45,034 nt of DNA from Lachnospiraceae bacterium UBA3641 (GTDB taxonomy: Bacteria > Bacillota > Clostridia > Lachnospirales > Lachnospiraceae), in the NCBI GenBank assembly GCA_002373875.1, contig DFKQ01000110.1, positions 1 through 45,034 of the forward strand, written 5' to 3'. Position 1 is the stretch's first letter; each line of letters begins with the position of its first letter. Made by a program: the position numbers and the translations under genes. Of the stretch, positions 1 through 7,945 are shown in pieces. Under the pieces are notes generated by a model, which saw only the letters and a list, made by a program, of their open reading frames with translations, searched no databases and was not told the DNA's origin.

Positions 1-1521
1 GACTACAGAAGAGTAGCTCTTTACGGTATCGATTACCTTATCGAGGACAAGCAGGCTCAGAAGGATTCAACCGGACGCGTTATGACAGATGATGTTATCC
101 GTCTTCGTGAAGAGCTTTCAGAGCAGATGACAGCTCTTAAGATGATGAAGGAAATGGCTGCTTCATACGGCTGCGATATTTCAAAACCTGCCCAGAACGT
201 ACAGGAAGCCATCCAGTGGACATACTTCGGATACCTTTGCTCGGTTAAGGAGCAGAACGGTGCAGCAATGTCACTCGGACGTACTTCAACATTCATCGAC
301 TGCTATGCAGAGCGTGACCTTAAGAACGGTACATTCACAGAGGAAGAGATCCAGGAGTTCATTGATCACTTCATCATGAAGCTTCGTTGCGTTAAGTTCG
401 CTCGTACACCTGAGTACAACCAGATATTCGCAGGCGATCCCGTTTGGGTAACCGAGTCTATCGGTGGTGTCGGTGTTGACGGACGTCATATGGTTACGAA
501 GATGAGCTTCCGTTATCTGCATACACTTGAGAACCTTGGTGCAGCTCCCGAGCCGAACCTTACAGTTCTCTGGTCAACAAGACTTCCCGAGAACTTCAAG
601 AAGTTCTGTGCTAAGATCTCTATCACAACATCTTCTATCCAGTACGAGAACGATGACCTTATGAGAGTTACACACGGTGATGACTACGGTATCGCATGCT
701 GCGTATCTTCAATGGTTATCGGTAAGGAAATGCAGTTCTTCGGAGCCCGTGCAAACCTTGCAAAATGTCTCCTTTACGCTCTTAACGGCGGTATCGATGA
801 GAAGACCAAGAAGCAGGTAGGTCCTAAGTATCGTCCTTACGAAGGTGATGTTCTTGAGTACGATAAGGTTATGGAGAAGTTCATGGATATGATGGAGTGG
901 CAGGCAGATGTATATGTTAACACTCTTAACATTATCCACTACATGCATGACAAGTACTGCTATGAGAGAGCAGAGATGGCTCTTCATGACAGAGACGTTA
1001 AGAGATATTTCGCAACAGGTATCGCAGGTCTTTCAATCGTTGCTGACTCACTTTCAGCTATCAAGTATGCAAAGGTTGAGTGCATCAGGGATGAGGACGG
1101 ACTTATCGTTGACTTCAAGACAACAGGCGAGTTCCCTAAGTACGGTAATGATGATGACCGTGTTGACAGCATCGCTCAGGAGATCGTTCATAAGTTCATG
1201 ACAGCTATCAGACGTCATCATACTTACAGGAACGGTGTTCCCACAACTTCGATCCTTACCATTACTTCTAACGTAACCTACGGTAAGGCAACAGGTAACA
1301 CACCTGACGGACGTCGTGCAGGACAGCCTTTCGCACCCGGTGCCAACCCGATGCATGGCCGTGATACCCACGGTGCTGTTGCTTCACTTGCATCAGTAAG
1401 TAAGCTTCCTTTCAAGGATGCACAGGATGGTATCTCAAATACCTTCACCATCATCCCCGGAGCTCTCGGTAAGGAAGATAAGGTATTCGCAGGCGATATC
1501 GAGCTTGATCTTAACAAGTAA
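1..1521 (+). CDS. pflB: Pyruvate formate-lyase (formate acetyltransferase), 5'-truncated by the window and lacking the glycyl-radical domain
   Basis: The reading frame is open from base 1, so the start lies upstream; 506 residues are visible. PFL converts pyruvate and CoA to acetyl-CoA and formate in the anaerobic cytosol. The visible part contains the catalytic Cys-Cys pair (motif IACCVS, codons at 697-702) and typical PFL blocks such as TSNVTYGKATGNTPDGR. The protein ends with GALGKEDKVFAGDIELDLNK, just where ordinary PFL continues into the C-terminal domain carrying the RVSGYA glycyl loop. That domain is missing here and is encoded by the separate gene at 1847-2089, so the active enzyme is probably a two-chain complex. 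Codon use is strongly biased, as in highly expressed genes. No activase gene (pflA) is seen in the window. Confidence 0.95.
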   Translation, partial: DYRRVALYGIDYLIEDKQAQKDSTGRVMTDDVIRLREELSEQMTALKMMKEMAASYGCDISKPAQNVQEAIQWTYFGYLCSVKEQNGAAMSLGRTSTFIDCYAERDLKNGTFTEEEIQEFIDHFIMKLRCVKFARTPEYNQIFAGDPVWVTESIGGVGVDGRHMVTKMSFRYLHTLENLGAAPEPNLTVLWSTRLPENFKKFCAKISITTSSIQYENDDLMRVTHGDDYGIACCVSSMVIGKEMQFFGARANLAKCLLYALNGGIDEKTKKQVGPKYRPYEGDVLEYDKVMEKFMDMMEWQADVYVNTLNIIHYMHDKYCYERAEMALHDRDVKRYFATGIAGLSIVADSLSAIKYAKVECIRDEDGLIVDFKTTGEFPKYGNDDDRVDSIAQEIVHKFMTAIRRHHTYRNGVPTTSILTITSNVTYGKATGNTPDGRRAGQPFAPGANPMHGRDTHGAVASLASVSKLPFKDAQDGISNTFTIIPGALGKEDKVFAGDIELDLNK

Positions 1522-1547
1522 GAAATAAAAGAGCTTAATCCCGTTTT

Positions 1548-1576
1548 CGCTCAGGGGACTATGCTTCTCCTGAGTG
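1548..1576 (+). other. Intergenic stem-loop between pflB and the small glycyl-radical-like genes
   Basis: CTCAGGGGA pairs with TCTCCTGAG across a 7-base loop (one G-T pair), and the stem can extend by two further pairs. No T-run follows, so it is not a classical terminator. A processing or mRNA-stability element that sets different levels of PFL and the small proteins is a reasonable inference. Confidence 0.5.
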
Positions 1577-1617
1577 GGACGGATAAACAGAATCAGAAAT
1601 AACAGGAGGTGGCTCTC

Positions 1618-1827
1618 ATGGATGATAATACCAATAAGAACATTGACGATTTAGTAGCATTCTTAGACGGTTCAGTAGGCAAGGGTGTCGGACACATCAA
1701 TGTCGATACGGATGACAAGGTCGAAGAGGCAGTAAATGTCGAGACCATGGGATGTACCGACTGTTCCAGAACCCCGTTGGCATGCAGTGTTCCGACACTT
1801 CATCAGGGGCTGGATGACTATTCATAA
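1618..1827 (+). CDS. Small glycyl-radical-domain-like protein without the radical loop, Cys-containing tail
   Basis: A 69-residue protein. ATG 1618 is chosen over GTG 1609 because AGGAGGT at 1604-1610 lies 7 bases before it. The N-terminal half (IDDLVAFLDGSVGKGVGHIN) matches the N-terminal half of the next gene (IDNLVSLLDGYATKGGHHLN), which is the region that follows the PFL barrel in full-length enzymes. The C-terminal half is different: the RVSGYA radical motif is absent and replaced by a C-x2-C-x6-C segment (GCTDCSRTPLAC) and a tail ending GLDDYS. It lies between pflB and the free radical domain in one operon, so it may dock in the same PFL site. I do not recognise a named family; metal binding or a redox/protective role is only a guess. 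Confidence 0.8.
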   Translation: MDDNTNKNIDDLVAFLDGSVGKGVGHINVDTDDKVEEAVNVETMGCTDCSRTPLACSVPTLHQGLDDYS

Positions 1828-1846
1828 ATATAAGGAGGAAATTATT

Positions 1847-2089
1847 ATGGCAGCAAATCAGCAGCAGATCGATAACCTTGTATCATTGCTTGACGGCTAT
1901 GCTACAAAGGGTGGACATCACTTAAACGTAAACGTACTTAACAGGGAGACATTACTTGACGCTCAGGCACATCCTGAGAAGTATCCTCAGCTTACGATCC
2001 GTGTTTCGGGTTATGCGGTTAACTTCATCAAGTTAACACCCGAGCAGCAGGCTGACGTTATCTCAAGGACATTCCACGAGGCTTTATAG
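1847..2089 (+). CDS. grcA: Autonomous glycyl-radical domain protein (GrcA-like), predicted small subunit of split PFL
   Basis: An 80-residue protein. ATG 1847 is preceded by TAAGGAGGA at a good distance; longer in-frame versions overlap the previous gene and lack a ribosome site. The sequence corresponds almost end to end to the C-terminal domain of PFL: HLNVNVLNRETLLDA, then PEKYPQLTIRVSGYAVNF, then an EQQADVISRTF tail. Gly55 in RVSGYA is the residue expected to carry the radical after activation by a radical-SAM activase. E. coli GrcA (YfiD) is a spare part for a full-length PFL that already has this domain. Here the neighbouring pflB has none, so this protein is probably an obligatory subunit. 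A strong terminator follows directly. Confidence 0.9.
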   Translation: MAANQQQIDNLVSLLDGYATKGGHHLNVNVLNRETLLDAQAHPEKYPQLTIRVSGYAVNFIKLTPEQQADVISRTFHEAL

Positions 2090-2110
2090 ATCATAAGCGT
2101 AAGATTATTA

Positions 2111-2143
2111 ATCCCCCGGCATAAGCCGGGGGATTTTGCTTTA
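2111..2143 (+). terminator. Intrinsic terminator of the pfl operon
   Basis: A perfect 10-bp stem, ATCCCCCGGC / GCCGGGGGAT, with an ATAA loop is followed by TTTTGCTTT. It ends the pflB operon 22 bases after the last stop codon, and its T-rich tail overlaps the -35 box of the next promoter. Confidence 0.93.
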
Positions 2144-2164
2144 CAGAAGATTATTTGGTATAAT
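2136..2164 (+). promoter_or_regulatory. Promoter of the GH18/GH31 genes
   Basis: TTGCTT (2136-2141), a 17-base spacer and TATAAT (2159-2164), with an extended -10 TGG just before it. The start codon at 2206 lies about 35 bases after the predicted transcription start. Confidence 0.7.
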
Positions 2165-2205
2165 GTTTTCATTATGCTGAGAATCCGAATTCTGGAGGGG
2201 AAGAT

Positions 2206-4071
2206 TTGAGAAACGGTGATTTTGAAAATAACGGCAATATGGTAAGGCGCAGGCCCGGTAAGCGCCAGCGAAGGAGAGAGATGATGAGGCATCTTCTGCC
2301 TCCCCTTATCGCGATCGTTCTTATAATAATTGTAGTATCGGTGGCTCTTTTTTCGGGCATGCTTGACAGCCTGAAGTATTCATCCAAAAAGGCAGACCTG
2401 TATTCTTACTATAATGTAAGCGATGATTCGCAGGCAGTCGTTACGGGACTTAAGGCGGCAACGGATGAGAAGATAAGTATAGTGGAAGGCCAGCCGTATA
2501 TAGAAATCGACACGGTAAATGAGGAATTCAATGATCGCTTTTATTATGATGAAGAGAGTGATTCCTACTTCTATACAAGGGCTGACAGCATAGACAGAGC
2601 CCGTATTGGAGATAAGGTGATAACCTTTGACGGAAGCGATCAGACACTTGAATACGATCCTTACGTAAAGATCGGGGATGCCGTATATATGGCATTTGAC
2701 TATCTTAAGATGTATAAGGATTTCGAATACCGGCTGTATGGCGGTGAAGGAGAACCCTACAGAATATGGATATCGACTCATGAGACTGAGACATCCGTTG
2801 ACTATAAGACGGTCCGTAAGGAACAGGCAGTCAGGGTTTCTCAGGATAAGAAGGCTGAGATACTTAAGGAAATGGCTGTCGGAGACAGACTCATCCTTAT
2901 TGAAGAAGGCGAGGAGTGGAGTAAGGTTGCTACCGAAGATGCACTCATCGGATACATAGAGAACAAGTTCCTTGATGAGGGCGTTACCACTGAAGATATA
3001 CCGACCTACAGCGGGATAAAGCCCCTTGAAGTACCGCAGACTGCCGCGGACGGCCCGGTGATCCTTGCCTGGAACAATACGGTGGGCAGTTCGGGTGCCG
3101 ATTCAATTGCAGCGATCCTGGATTCCGCTCCCGGATTAAACGTTATTGCCCCTACCTGGTTTACGGTCATCGACGACGAAGCAAATATAGAATCAATAGG
3201 AAGCAGGGAATATGTTCAGGCCTGCCATGACAAGGGCGTCAAGGTATGGGGCGTGTTCGATAACCTCCAGCATCTTGAGGTAAGCTCGTTTGAGATATTC
3301 TCCAAGGCATCTAAGAGGTCCAAGCTTATATCACAGCTTATCGGCTTTGCCCATGAATATAATCTCGACGGTATAAATATCGATGTTGAGTCGATCCCTA
3401 CAGAATCAGGTATCCACTTTGCCCAGTTCATAAGGGAGATGTCCATGGAATGCAGGCGGGACGGGATCATCCTGTCGGTGGATAATTACGTGCCCATGGG
3501 CTTTAACGACCACTATAACCGGGCCGAGCAGGGTGTATATGCCGATTATGTCATAATCATGGGTTATGATGAGCACTACTCGGGCAGCGCCACGGCAGGT
3601 TCGGTAGCGTCGATCGGGTATGTGCGGTCAGGTATAGAGAACACGGTATCCGTGGTTCCTTCAGGTAAAGTCATAAATGCGGTTCCCCTATATACGAGAC
3701 TGTGGATCGAGACTCCCAAGACCGAGGAGGAGATCGAAAACGAGAAGGTGACCTATGATGAAGCAGGTAACGAGATCATTACCGATGAGGAGGACATCGT
3801 TCCCTACACACTTGAGATACAGACACTTAAGATGGGCGACGGGGTGACGACAGCCAATGCTAACGGAACCGTTGCATGGGATGAGGAGACGGGTCAGAAT
3901 TACGCAACCTGGCAGAAGGGCGGCAAGACCTACGAGATATGGCTGGAGGATAGGGATTCACTGGAGGCCAAGCTTAAGGTAATGCAGGAGAATAACCTTG
4001 CGGGTGTTGCCGCATGGCAGGTTGCATACGCCGAGAGCTATGTGTGGGATCTGTTTTCGAGTTACTATTAA
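2206..4071 (+). CDS. Membrane-anchored SH3-domain glycoside hydrolase family 18 protein
   Basis: A 621-residue protein. The start is TTG 2206, supported by GGAGGGG 6 bases upstream. A basic N-terminus (RRRPGKRQRRR) precedes one membrane helix at about residues 29-50, so the rest should be outside the cell. An extracellular region of about 150 residues comes next. An SH3-like domain (about 205-265, AVRVSQDKKAEILKEMAVGD) is followed by a GH18 barrel whose active-site strand reads DGINIDVE, with the last Glu as the acid/base. The layout resembles YaaH/YdhD-type cell-wall or spore-cortex hydrolases of Firmicutes, so peptidoglycan or another GlcNAc-containing glycan is the likely substrate. It lies 36 bases upstream of the GH31 gene on the same strand, so the two may be co-transcribed. 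Confidence 0.85.
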   Translation: MRNGDFENNGNMVRRRPGKRQRRREMMRHLLPPLIAIVLIIIVVSVALFSGMLDSLKYSSKKADLYSYYNVSDDSQAVVTGLKAATDEKISIVEGQPYIEIDTVNEEFNDRFYYDEESDSYFYTRADSIDRARIGDKVITFDGSDQTLEYDPYVKIGDAVYMAFDYLKMYKDFEYRLYGGEGEPYRIWISTHETETSVDYKTVRKEQAVRVSQDKKAEILKEMAVGDRLILIEEGEEWSKVATEDALIGYIENKFLDEGVTTEDIPTYSGIKPLEVPQTAADGPVILAWNNTVGSSGADSIAAILDSAPGLNVIAPTWFTVIDDEANIESIGSREYVQACHDKGVKVWGVFDNLQHLEVSSFEIFSKASKRSKLISQLIGFAHEYNLDGINIDVESIPTESGIHFAQFIREMSMECRRDGIILSVDNYVPMGFNDHYNRAEQGVYADYVIIMGYDEHYSGSATAGSVASIGYVRSGIENTVSVVPSGKVINAVPLYTRLWIETPKTEEEIENEKVTYDEAGNEIITDEEDIVPYTLEIQTLKMGDGVTTANANGTVAWDEETGQNYATWQKGGKTYEIWLEDRDSLEAKLKVMQENNLAGVAAWQVAYAESYVWDLFSSYY

Positions 4072-4107
4072 TAAAAAAGAGAAAAAGAAAAGGAGAAGGA
4101 GAAGGGT

Positions 4108-6393
4108 ATGAAGTATACGGAGGGTTTCTGGTTAACAAGTGAGCGTGCAACGATCTGCTATGCATCGGATGCATATTTTGTGGAAGAAATAGAAAACGGG
4201 ATGCGGGTGGTCGCCCCCACGAAGAAGATAGTGACAAGGGGCGATACGTTGAACCTGCCGGTTATAACGATCGAATTTACCGTGGCCGGGAAGAATGTCA
4301 TAGCTGTGAGACAGTGGCACTACGAGGCTTATGAATCGGGAGAAGCCAGGTATCCTGTTAATACAGAGTCATACGAATACAGCGTATCGATAAATGACGA
4401 TGAGGCTGTTCTTACGACAGGTGATATCTCGGTTGTTGTAGACAGGAAGGATTTCTCCTACAGATTTGTTTCAAATGGAGAAGTTATAACCGGATGCGGA
4501 TTCAGGAACTTATCATACATACTTATGGACCGTGAGCGCGCTTCCATGCTTCCAGGTGATGAATATATGAAGGAACAGGGGAACAATTACATGCACACCG
4601 AGCTGTCTCTTAAGCCGGGTGAGTGTGTTTACGGTTTCGGCGAGAGGTTTACGCCCTTTGTAAAGAACGGACAGACCATAGAAACCTGGAATGAAGACGG
4701 AGGAACCGCATCACAGATAGCATATAAATCAATACCGTTTTATATGACCAATAAAGGGTACGGAATATTTGTGGATCATACGGATAACGTATCCTACGAA
4801 GTGGGCAGTGAGAAGGTTGAATTCGTAGGCTTTTCTGTTCCGGGAGAGGAGTTGAGATACTACTTTATCTACGGTCCTTCACCTGCTGATATAATCATGG
4901 AATACACAGATCTTACAGGCAGGCCCGCGCTTCCGCCCGCATGGTCCTTCGGTCTGTGGTTATCAACATCATTTACAACAAATTACAACGAAGAGACGAC
5001 AAGTTCCTTTATACAGGGAATGGCCGACCGTGACATACCTTTGTCGGTCTTCCACTTTGACTGCTTCTGGATGAAGGAATTCCACTGGTGCGATCTTGAC
5101 TGGGACGAAAGAGTATTCCCCGATGTAAGGGGAATGCTTAAGCGCTATCATGATCGGGGTCTTAAGATATGCTGCTGGATCAACCCTTATGTTGCTCAGG
5201 GGAATGACTTCTTCAGGGAAGGCGTTAAGAAGGGTTACTTCCTTATGAGGGCTGACGGTAAGGGGGTTAAGCAGGTTGATACATGGCAGTGCGGCATGGC
5301 TCTGGTTGACTTTACCAATCCTGAGGCGGTTAAGTGGTATACCGGTAAGTTAAGAAGCATACTCGATATGGGTGTCGACTGCTTCAAGACGGATTTCGGG
5401 GAGAGGATTCCCGTGGATGTTAAGTATCATAACGGCGCGGATCCTGTATCCATGCATAATTACTACACGTATATTTACAATCAGGCAGTGTTTGATCTCC
5501 TTAAGGAGGTTAAGGGTGAGAACGAGGCCGTGCTTTTTGCAAGGTCCGCAACGGCAGGCTGCCAGCAGTTCCCGGTTCATTGGGGTGGTGATTGCAGCGC
5601 ATCATATCCCTCGATGGCAGAGACCCTGCGTGGAGGACTCTCATTTGCCATGTCGGGATTCTCCTTCTGGAGCCATGACATCTCAGGATTCGAATATACG
5701 GCGGCGCCCGACCTGTATAAGAGGTGGGTTGCGTTCGGACTGATGTCTACGCATTCAAGGCTGCACGGTTCCACCAGCTACAGGGTTCCATGGCTGTTTG
5801 ATGAGGAGAGCAATGATGTCGTAAGGTTCTTCACGAAGCTCAAATGTACGCTTATGCCTTATGTATATTCTCAGGCGGTTTATGCCCATGAAACAGGTGT
5901 GCCGGTAATGCGTCCCATGGTATTTGAATATCCGGATGATCCTGCATGCGCATTCCTTGACATGCAGTATATGCTGGGACAGTCACTTCTTGTTGCGCCG
6001 ATATTTAATGAGAAGGGTGAAGCGACCTATTACCTGCCTGAAGGAAACTGGACCCATCTCCTTACCGGTGAGAAGCGTGAAGGCGGAAGGTATTACAAGG
6101 ATACCTATGACTATTTCTCTCTTCCATTATATGTGGCTCCGGATACGATCCTTGTCCGTGGCAATACGGATGACCGTCCTGATTATGACTATACGGACAA
6201 TATCACCGTACATATCTACGAACTGGCTGAGGGACATACAGCGACGGCTGATATCGTGAATGTTAAGGGTGAGAGGGTAAATACCATCATTGCCACTAGA
6301 GAGGGTGATTCCGTAAAGGTATCTGTAAAGAAGCCTGTAGGGCACGTAGAATATGTGCTGCATACGGATGATGGTGTTTCAATAATATCCTGA
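4108..6393 (+). CDS. yicI: Glycoside hydrolase family 31 alpha-xylosidase (YicI-like)
   Basis: A 761-residue protein, close to the 772 residues of E. coli YicI. GH31 enzymes remove terminal alpha-linked sugars with retention; YicI-type members release xylose from isoprimeverose and xyloglucan oligosaccharides. The nucleophile motif KTDFGERIP places Asp429 in the active site, and HWGGDCSAS supplies the acid/base Asp495. FWSHDISGF and MSTHSRLHGS are further family blocks. There is no signal peptide, so it should act in the cytosol on imported oligosaccharides. A purine-rich GGAGAAGG site precedes ATG 4108. No sugar transporter is adjacent. The alpha-xylosidase assignment rests on the KTDFGE context; an alpha-glucosidase within GH31 is the alternative. 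Confidence 0.9.
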   Translation: MKYTEGFWLTSERATICYASDAYFVEEIENGMRVVAPTKKIVTRGDTLNLPVITIEFTVAGKNVIAVRQWHYEAYESGEARYPVNTESYEYSVSINDDEAVLTTGDISVVVDRKDFSYRFVSNGEVITGCGFRNLSYILMDRERASMLPGDEYMKEQGNNYMHTELSLKPGECVYGFGERFTPFVKNGQTIETWNEDGGTASQIAYKSIPFYMTNKGYGIFVDHTDNVSYEVGSEKVEFVGFSVPGEELRYYFIYGPSPADIIMEYTDLTGRPALPPAWSFGLWLSTSFTTNYNEETTSSFIQGMADRDIPLSVFHFDCFWMKEFHWCDLDWDERVFPDVRGMLKRYHDRGLKICCWINPYVAQGNDFFREGVKKGYFLMRADGKGVKQVDTWQCGMALVDFTNPEAVKWYTGKLRSILDMGVDCFKTDFGERIPVDVKYHNGADPVSMHNYYTYIYNQAVFDLLKEVKGENEAVLFARSATAGCQQFPVHWGGDCSASYPSMAETLRGGLSFAMSGFSFWSHDISGFEYTAAPDLYKRWVAFGLMSTHSRLHGSTSYRVPWLFDEESNDVVRFFTKLKCTLMPYVYSQAVYAHETGVPVMRPMVFEYPDDPACAFLDMQYMLGQSLLVAPIFNEKGEATYYLPEGNWTHLLTGEKREGGRYYKDTYDYFSLPLYVAPDTILVRGNTDDRPDYDYTDNITVHIYELAEGHTATADIVNVKGERVNTIIATREGDSVKVSVKKPVGHVEYVLHTDDGVSIIS

Positions 6394-6409
6394 TTGATGT
6401 CAAAAGAAC

Positions 6410-6440
6410 CTTCCCCGTGGCGCTATCAGCCACGGGGAAG
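6410..6440 (+). terminator. Hairpin terminator after the GH31 gene
   Basis: A perfect 11-bp stem, CTTCCCCGTGG / CCACGGGGAAG, with a 9-base loop starts 16 bases after the stop codon. The following T-run is weak (TTATCGC), with T-rich DNA about 15 bases further on. Confidence 0.7.
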
Positions 6441-6525
6441 TTATCGCACAATATGTTGTTTTGTGTTTTAATTTTCCTCTTGATGCCAAAAATGTGCAAA
6501 TTTTGTTTAATTTTGCCATTTTTTA

Positions 6526-6554
6526 TTCACTATTCACTAATTATATGGTATAAT
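6526..6554 (+). promoter_or_regulatory. Promoter of glgC-glgD
   Basis: TTCACT (6526-6531), 17 bases, then TATAAT (6549-6554) with extended -10 TGG. The leader of about 115 bases before glgC contains an imperfect hairpin (GAATCC / GGATTC near 6601-6625) that could be regulatory; no known riboswitch was recognised in it. Confidence 0.7.
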
Positions 6555-6675
6555 TTCATATAACATATACCCCTTAATGTAACAGGGGAGATCATAAGGA
6601 GAATCCCTTTGGGAGGATTCCTTGTGATGCCTTAGTGGCAGATGAAATAAAAATAATGAGACAAGAGGTGATAGC

Positions 6676-7944
6676 GTGATTAAGAAAGAAATGATTGCCA
6701 TGTTGCTTGCCGGCGGGCAGGGAAGCAGACTGGGAATCCTCACATCCAAGGTGGCCAAGCCGGCCGTGTCCTTCGGCGGTAAGTACAGGATCATCGATTT
6801 TCCACTCAGCAACTGCATAAATTCAGGTATTGACACCGTTGGTGTGCTGACTCAGTACCAGCCGCTTCGGCTTAATACCCATATCGGGATAGGTATCCCC
6901 TGGGATCTTGACAGGAATTCCGGCGGTGTTACCGTTCTCCCTCCGTACGAGCAGGTGGGAAACACCGAGTGGTATACGGGTACAGCCAATGCTATCTACC
7001 AGAATCTGGCGTATATGGAGATGTTCAATCCGGATTATGTTCTGATTCTTTCGGGTGACCATATCTATAAGATGGACTACGAGGTTATGCTTGATGTCCA
7101 TAAGGCCAACAAGGCTGAGGTTACGATCGCCGTAATGCCTGTTCCGATCGAGGAAGCTAAGAGGTTCGGTATCGTAATAACAGATGATGACAAGAAGATA
7201 ATCGATTTCGAGGAGAAGCCCGAGAATCCGAGGAGCAATCTGGCATCAATGGGTATTTACATCTTCAACTGGAAGACCCTTAAGGAAGCCCTTATCGCGA
7301 TGGCCGATCAGCCGGCGCTTGACTTTGGTAAGCATATAATCCCGTATTGTCATAAGAAGGGCATGCCCGAATACGCATATGAATTCAACGGTTACTGGAA
7401 GGATGTGGGAACCCTTAATTCATACTGGGAAGCCAATATGGAGCTTATAGATATCATTCCGGAGTTTAATCTCTATGAGGAATACTGGAAGATATACACG
7501 AAATCGGATACACTTCCGCCTCAGTATATAAGCAAGGAGAGCGTTATCGAGAAATCCATCATAGGTGAGGGAAGTCAGATCTATGGTAAGGTTTATAATT
7601 CGGTTATCGGTTGCGGAGTCACGATAGGCAAGGATACAGTGGTAAGGGATTCCATTATCATGAACGAAGCGGTTATCGGTGACGGATGCACGCTTGATAA
7701 GGCGATCATCGCTGAGAATGCGAAGCTGGGAGACAAGGTAGTTCTGGGAGCGGGTGATGAAGTCGAGAATGAGACGGATCCCACCATATACTCACATGGC
7801 CTGGTAACGGTGGGTGAGTGGTCGGTGATCCCTGATAACATCACTATAGGCAAGAACAGTATGGTTTCCGGAATAACAGAAGCATCGGACTATGAAAACG
7901 GTAAACTTGACTCTGGCAAGACTTTTGTAAAGGCGGGTGATTGA
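6676..7944 (+). CDS. glgC: Glucose-1-phosphate adenylyltransferase, catalytic subunit
   Basis: A 422-residue protein. GTG 6676 is preceded by AGAGGTGA. It makes ADP-glucose from glucose-1-phosphate and ATP, the committed step of bacterial glycogen synthesis. The nucleotidyltransferase domain (about 1-250) begins MLLAGGQGSRLGILTSKVAK and has the FEEKP loop. A left-handed beta-helix domain (about 290-410, IGEGSQIYGKVYNSVIG and related hexapeptides) follows. glgD overlaps its 3' end, as in other Clostridia and Bacilli, where GlgC and GlgD form a heteromeric enzyme. No glycogen synthase or branching enzyme is in the window. Confidence 0.96.
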   Translation: MIKKEMIAMLLAGGQGSRLGILTSKVAKPAVSFGGKYRIIDFPLSNCINSGIDTVGVLTQYQPLRLNTHIGIGIPWDLDRNSGGVTVLPPYEQVGNTEWYTGTANAIYQNLAYMEMFNPDYVLILSGDHIYKMDYEVMLDVHKANKAEVTIAVMPVPIEEAKRFGIVITDDDKKIIDFEEKPENPRSNLASMGIYIFNWKTLKEALIAMADQPALDFGKHIIPYCHKKGMPEYAYEFNGYWKDVGTLNSYWEANMELIDIIPEFNLYEEYWKIYTKSDTLPPQYISKESVIEKSIIGEGSQIYGKVYNSVIGCGVTIGKDTVVRDSIIMNEAVIGDGCTLDKAIIAENAKLGDKVVLGAGDEVENETDPTIYSHGLVTVGEWSVIPDNITIGKNSMVSGITEASDYENGKLDSGKTFVKAGD

Positions 7945-7945
7945 T

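Noticed and set aside
1522..1846. Frameshift or single stop mutation breaking an ordinary pflB
   Set aside because: The radical-domain gene is in another frame, has its own Shine-Dalgarno site and start, and a third small gene with its own site lies in between.
6555..6675. Riboswitch in the glgC leader
   Set aside because: Only a modest hairpin is visible and no conserved riboswitch core was recognised.
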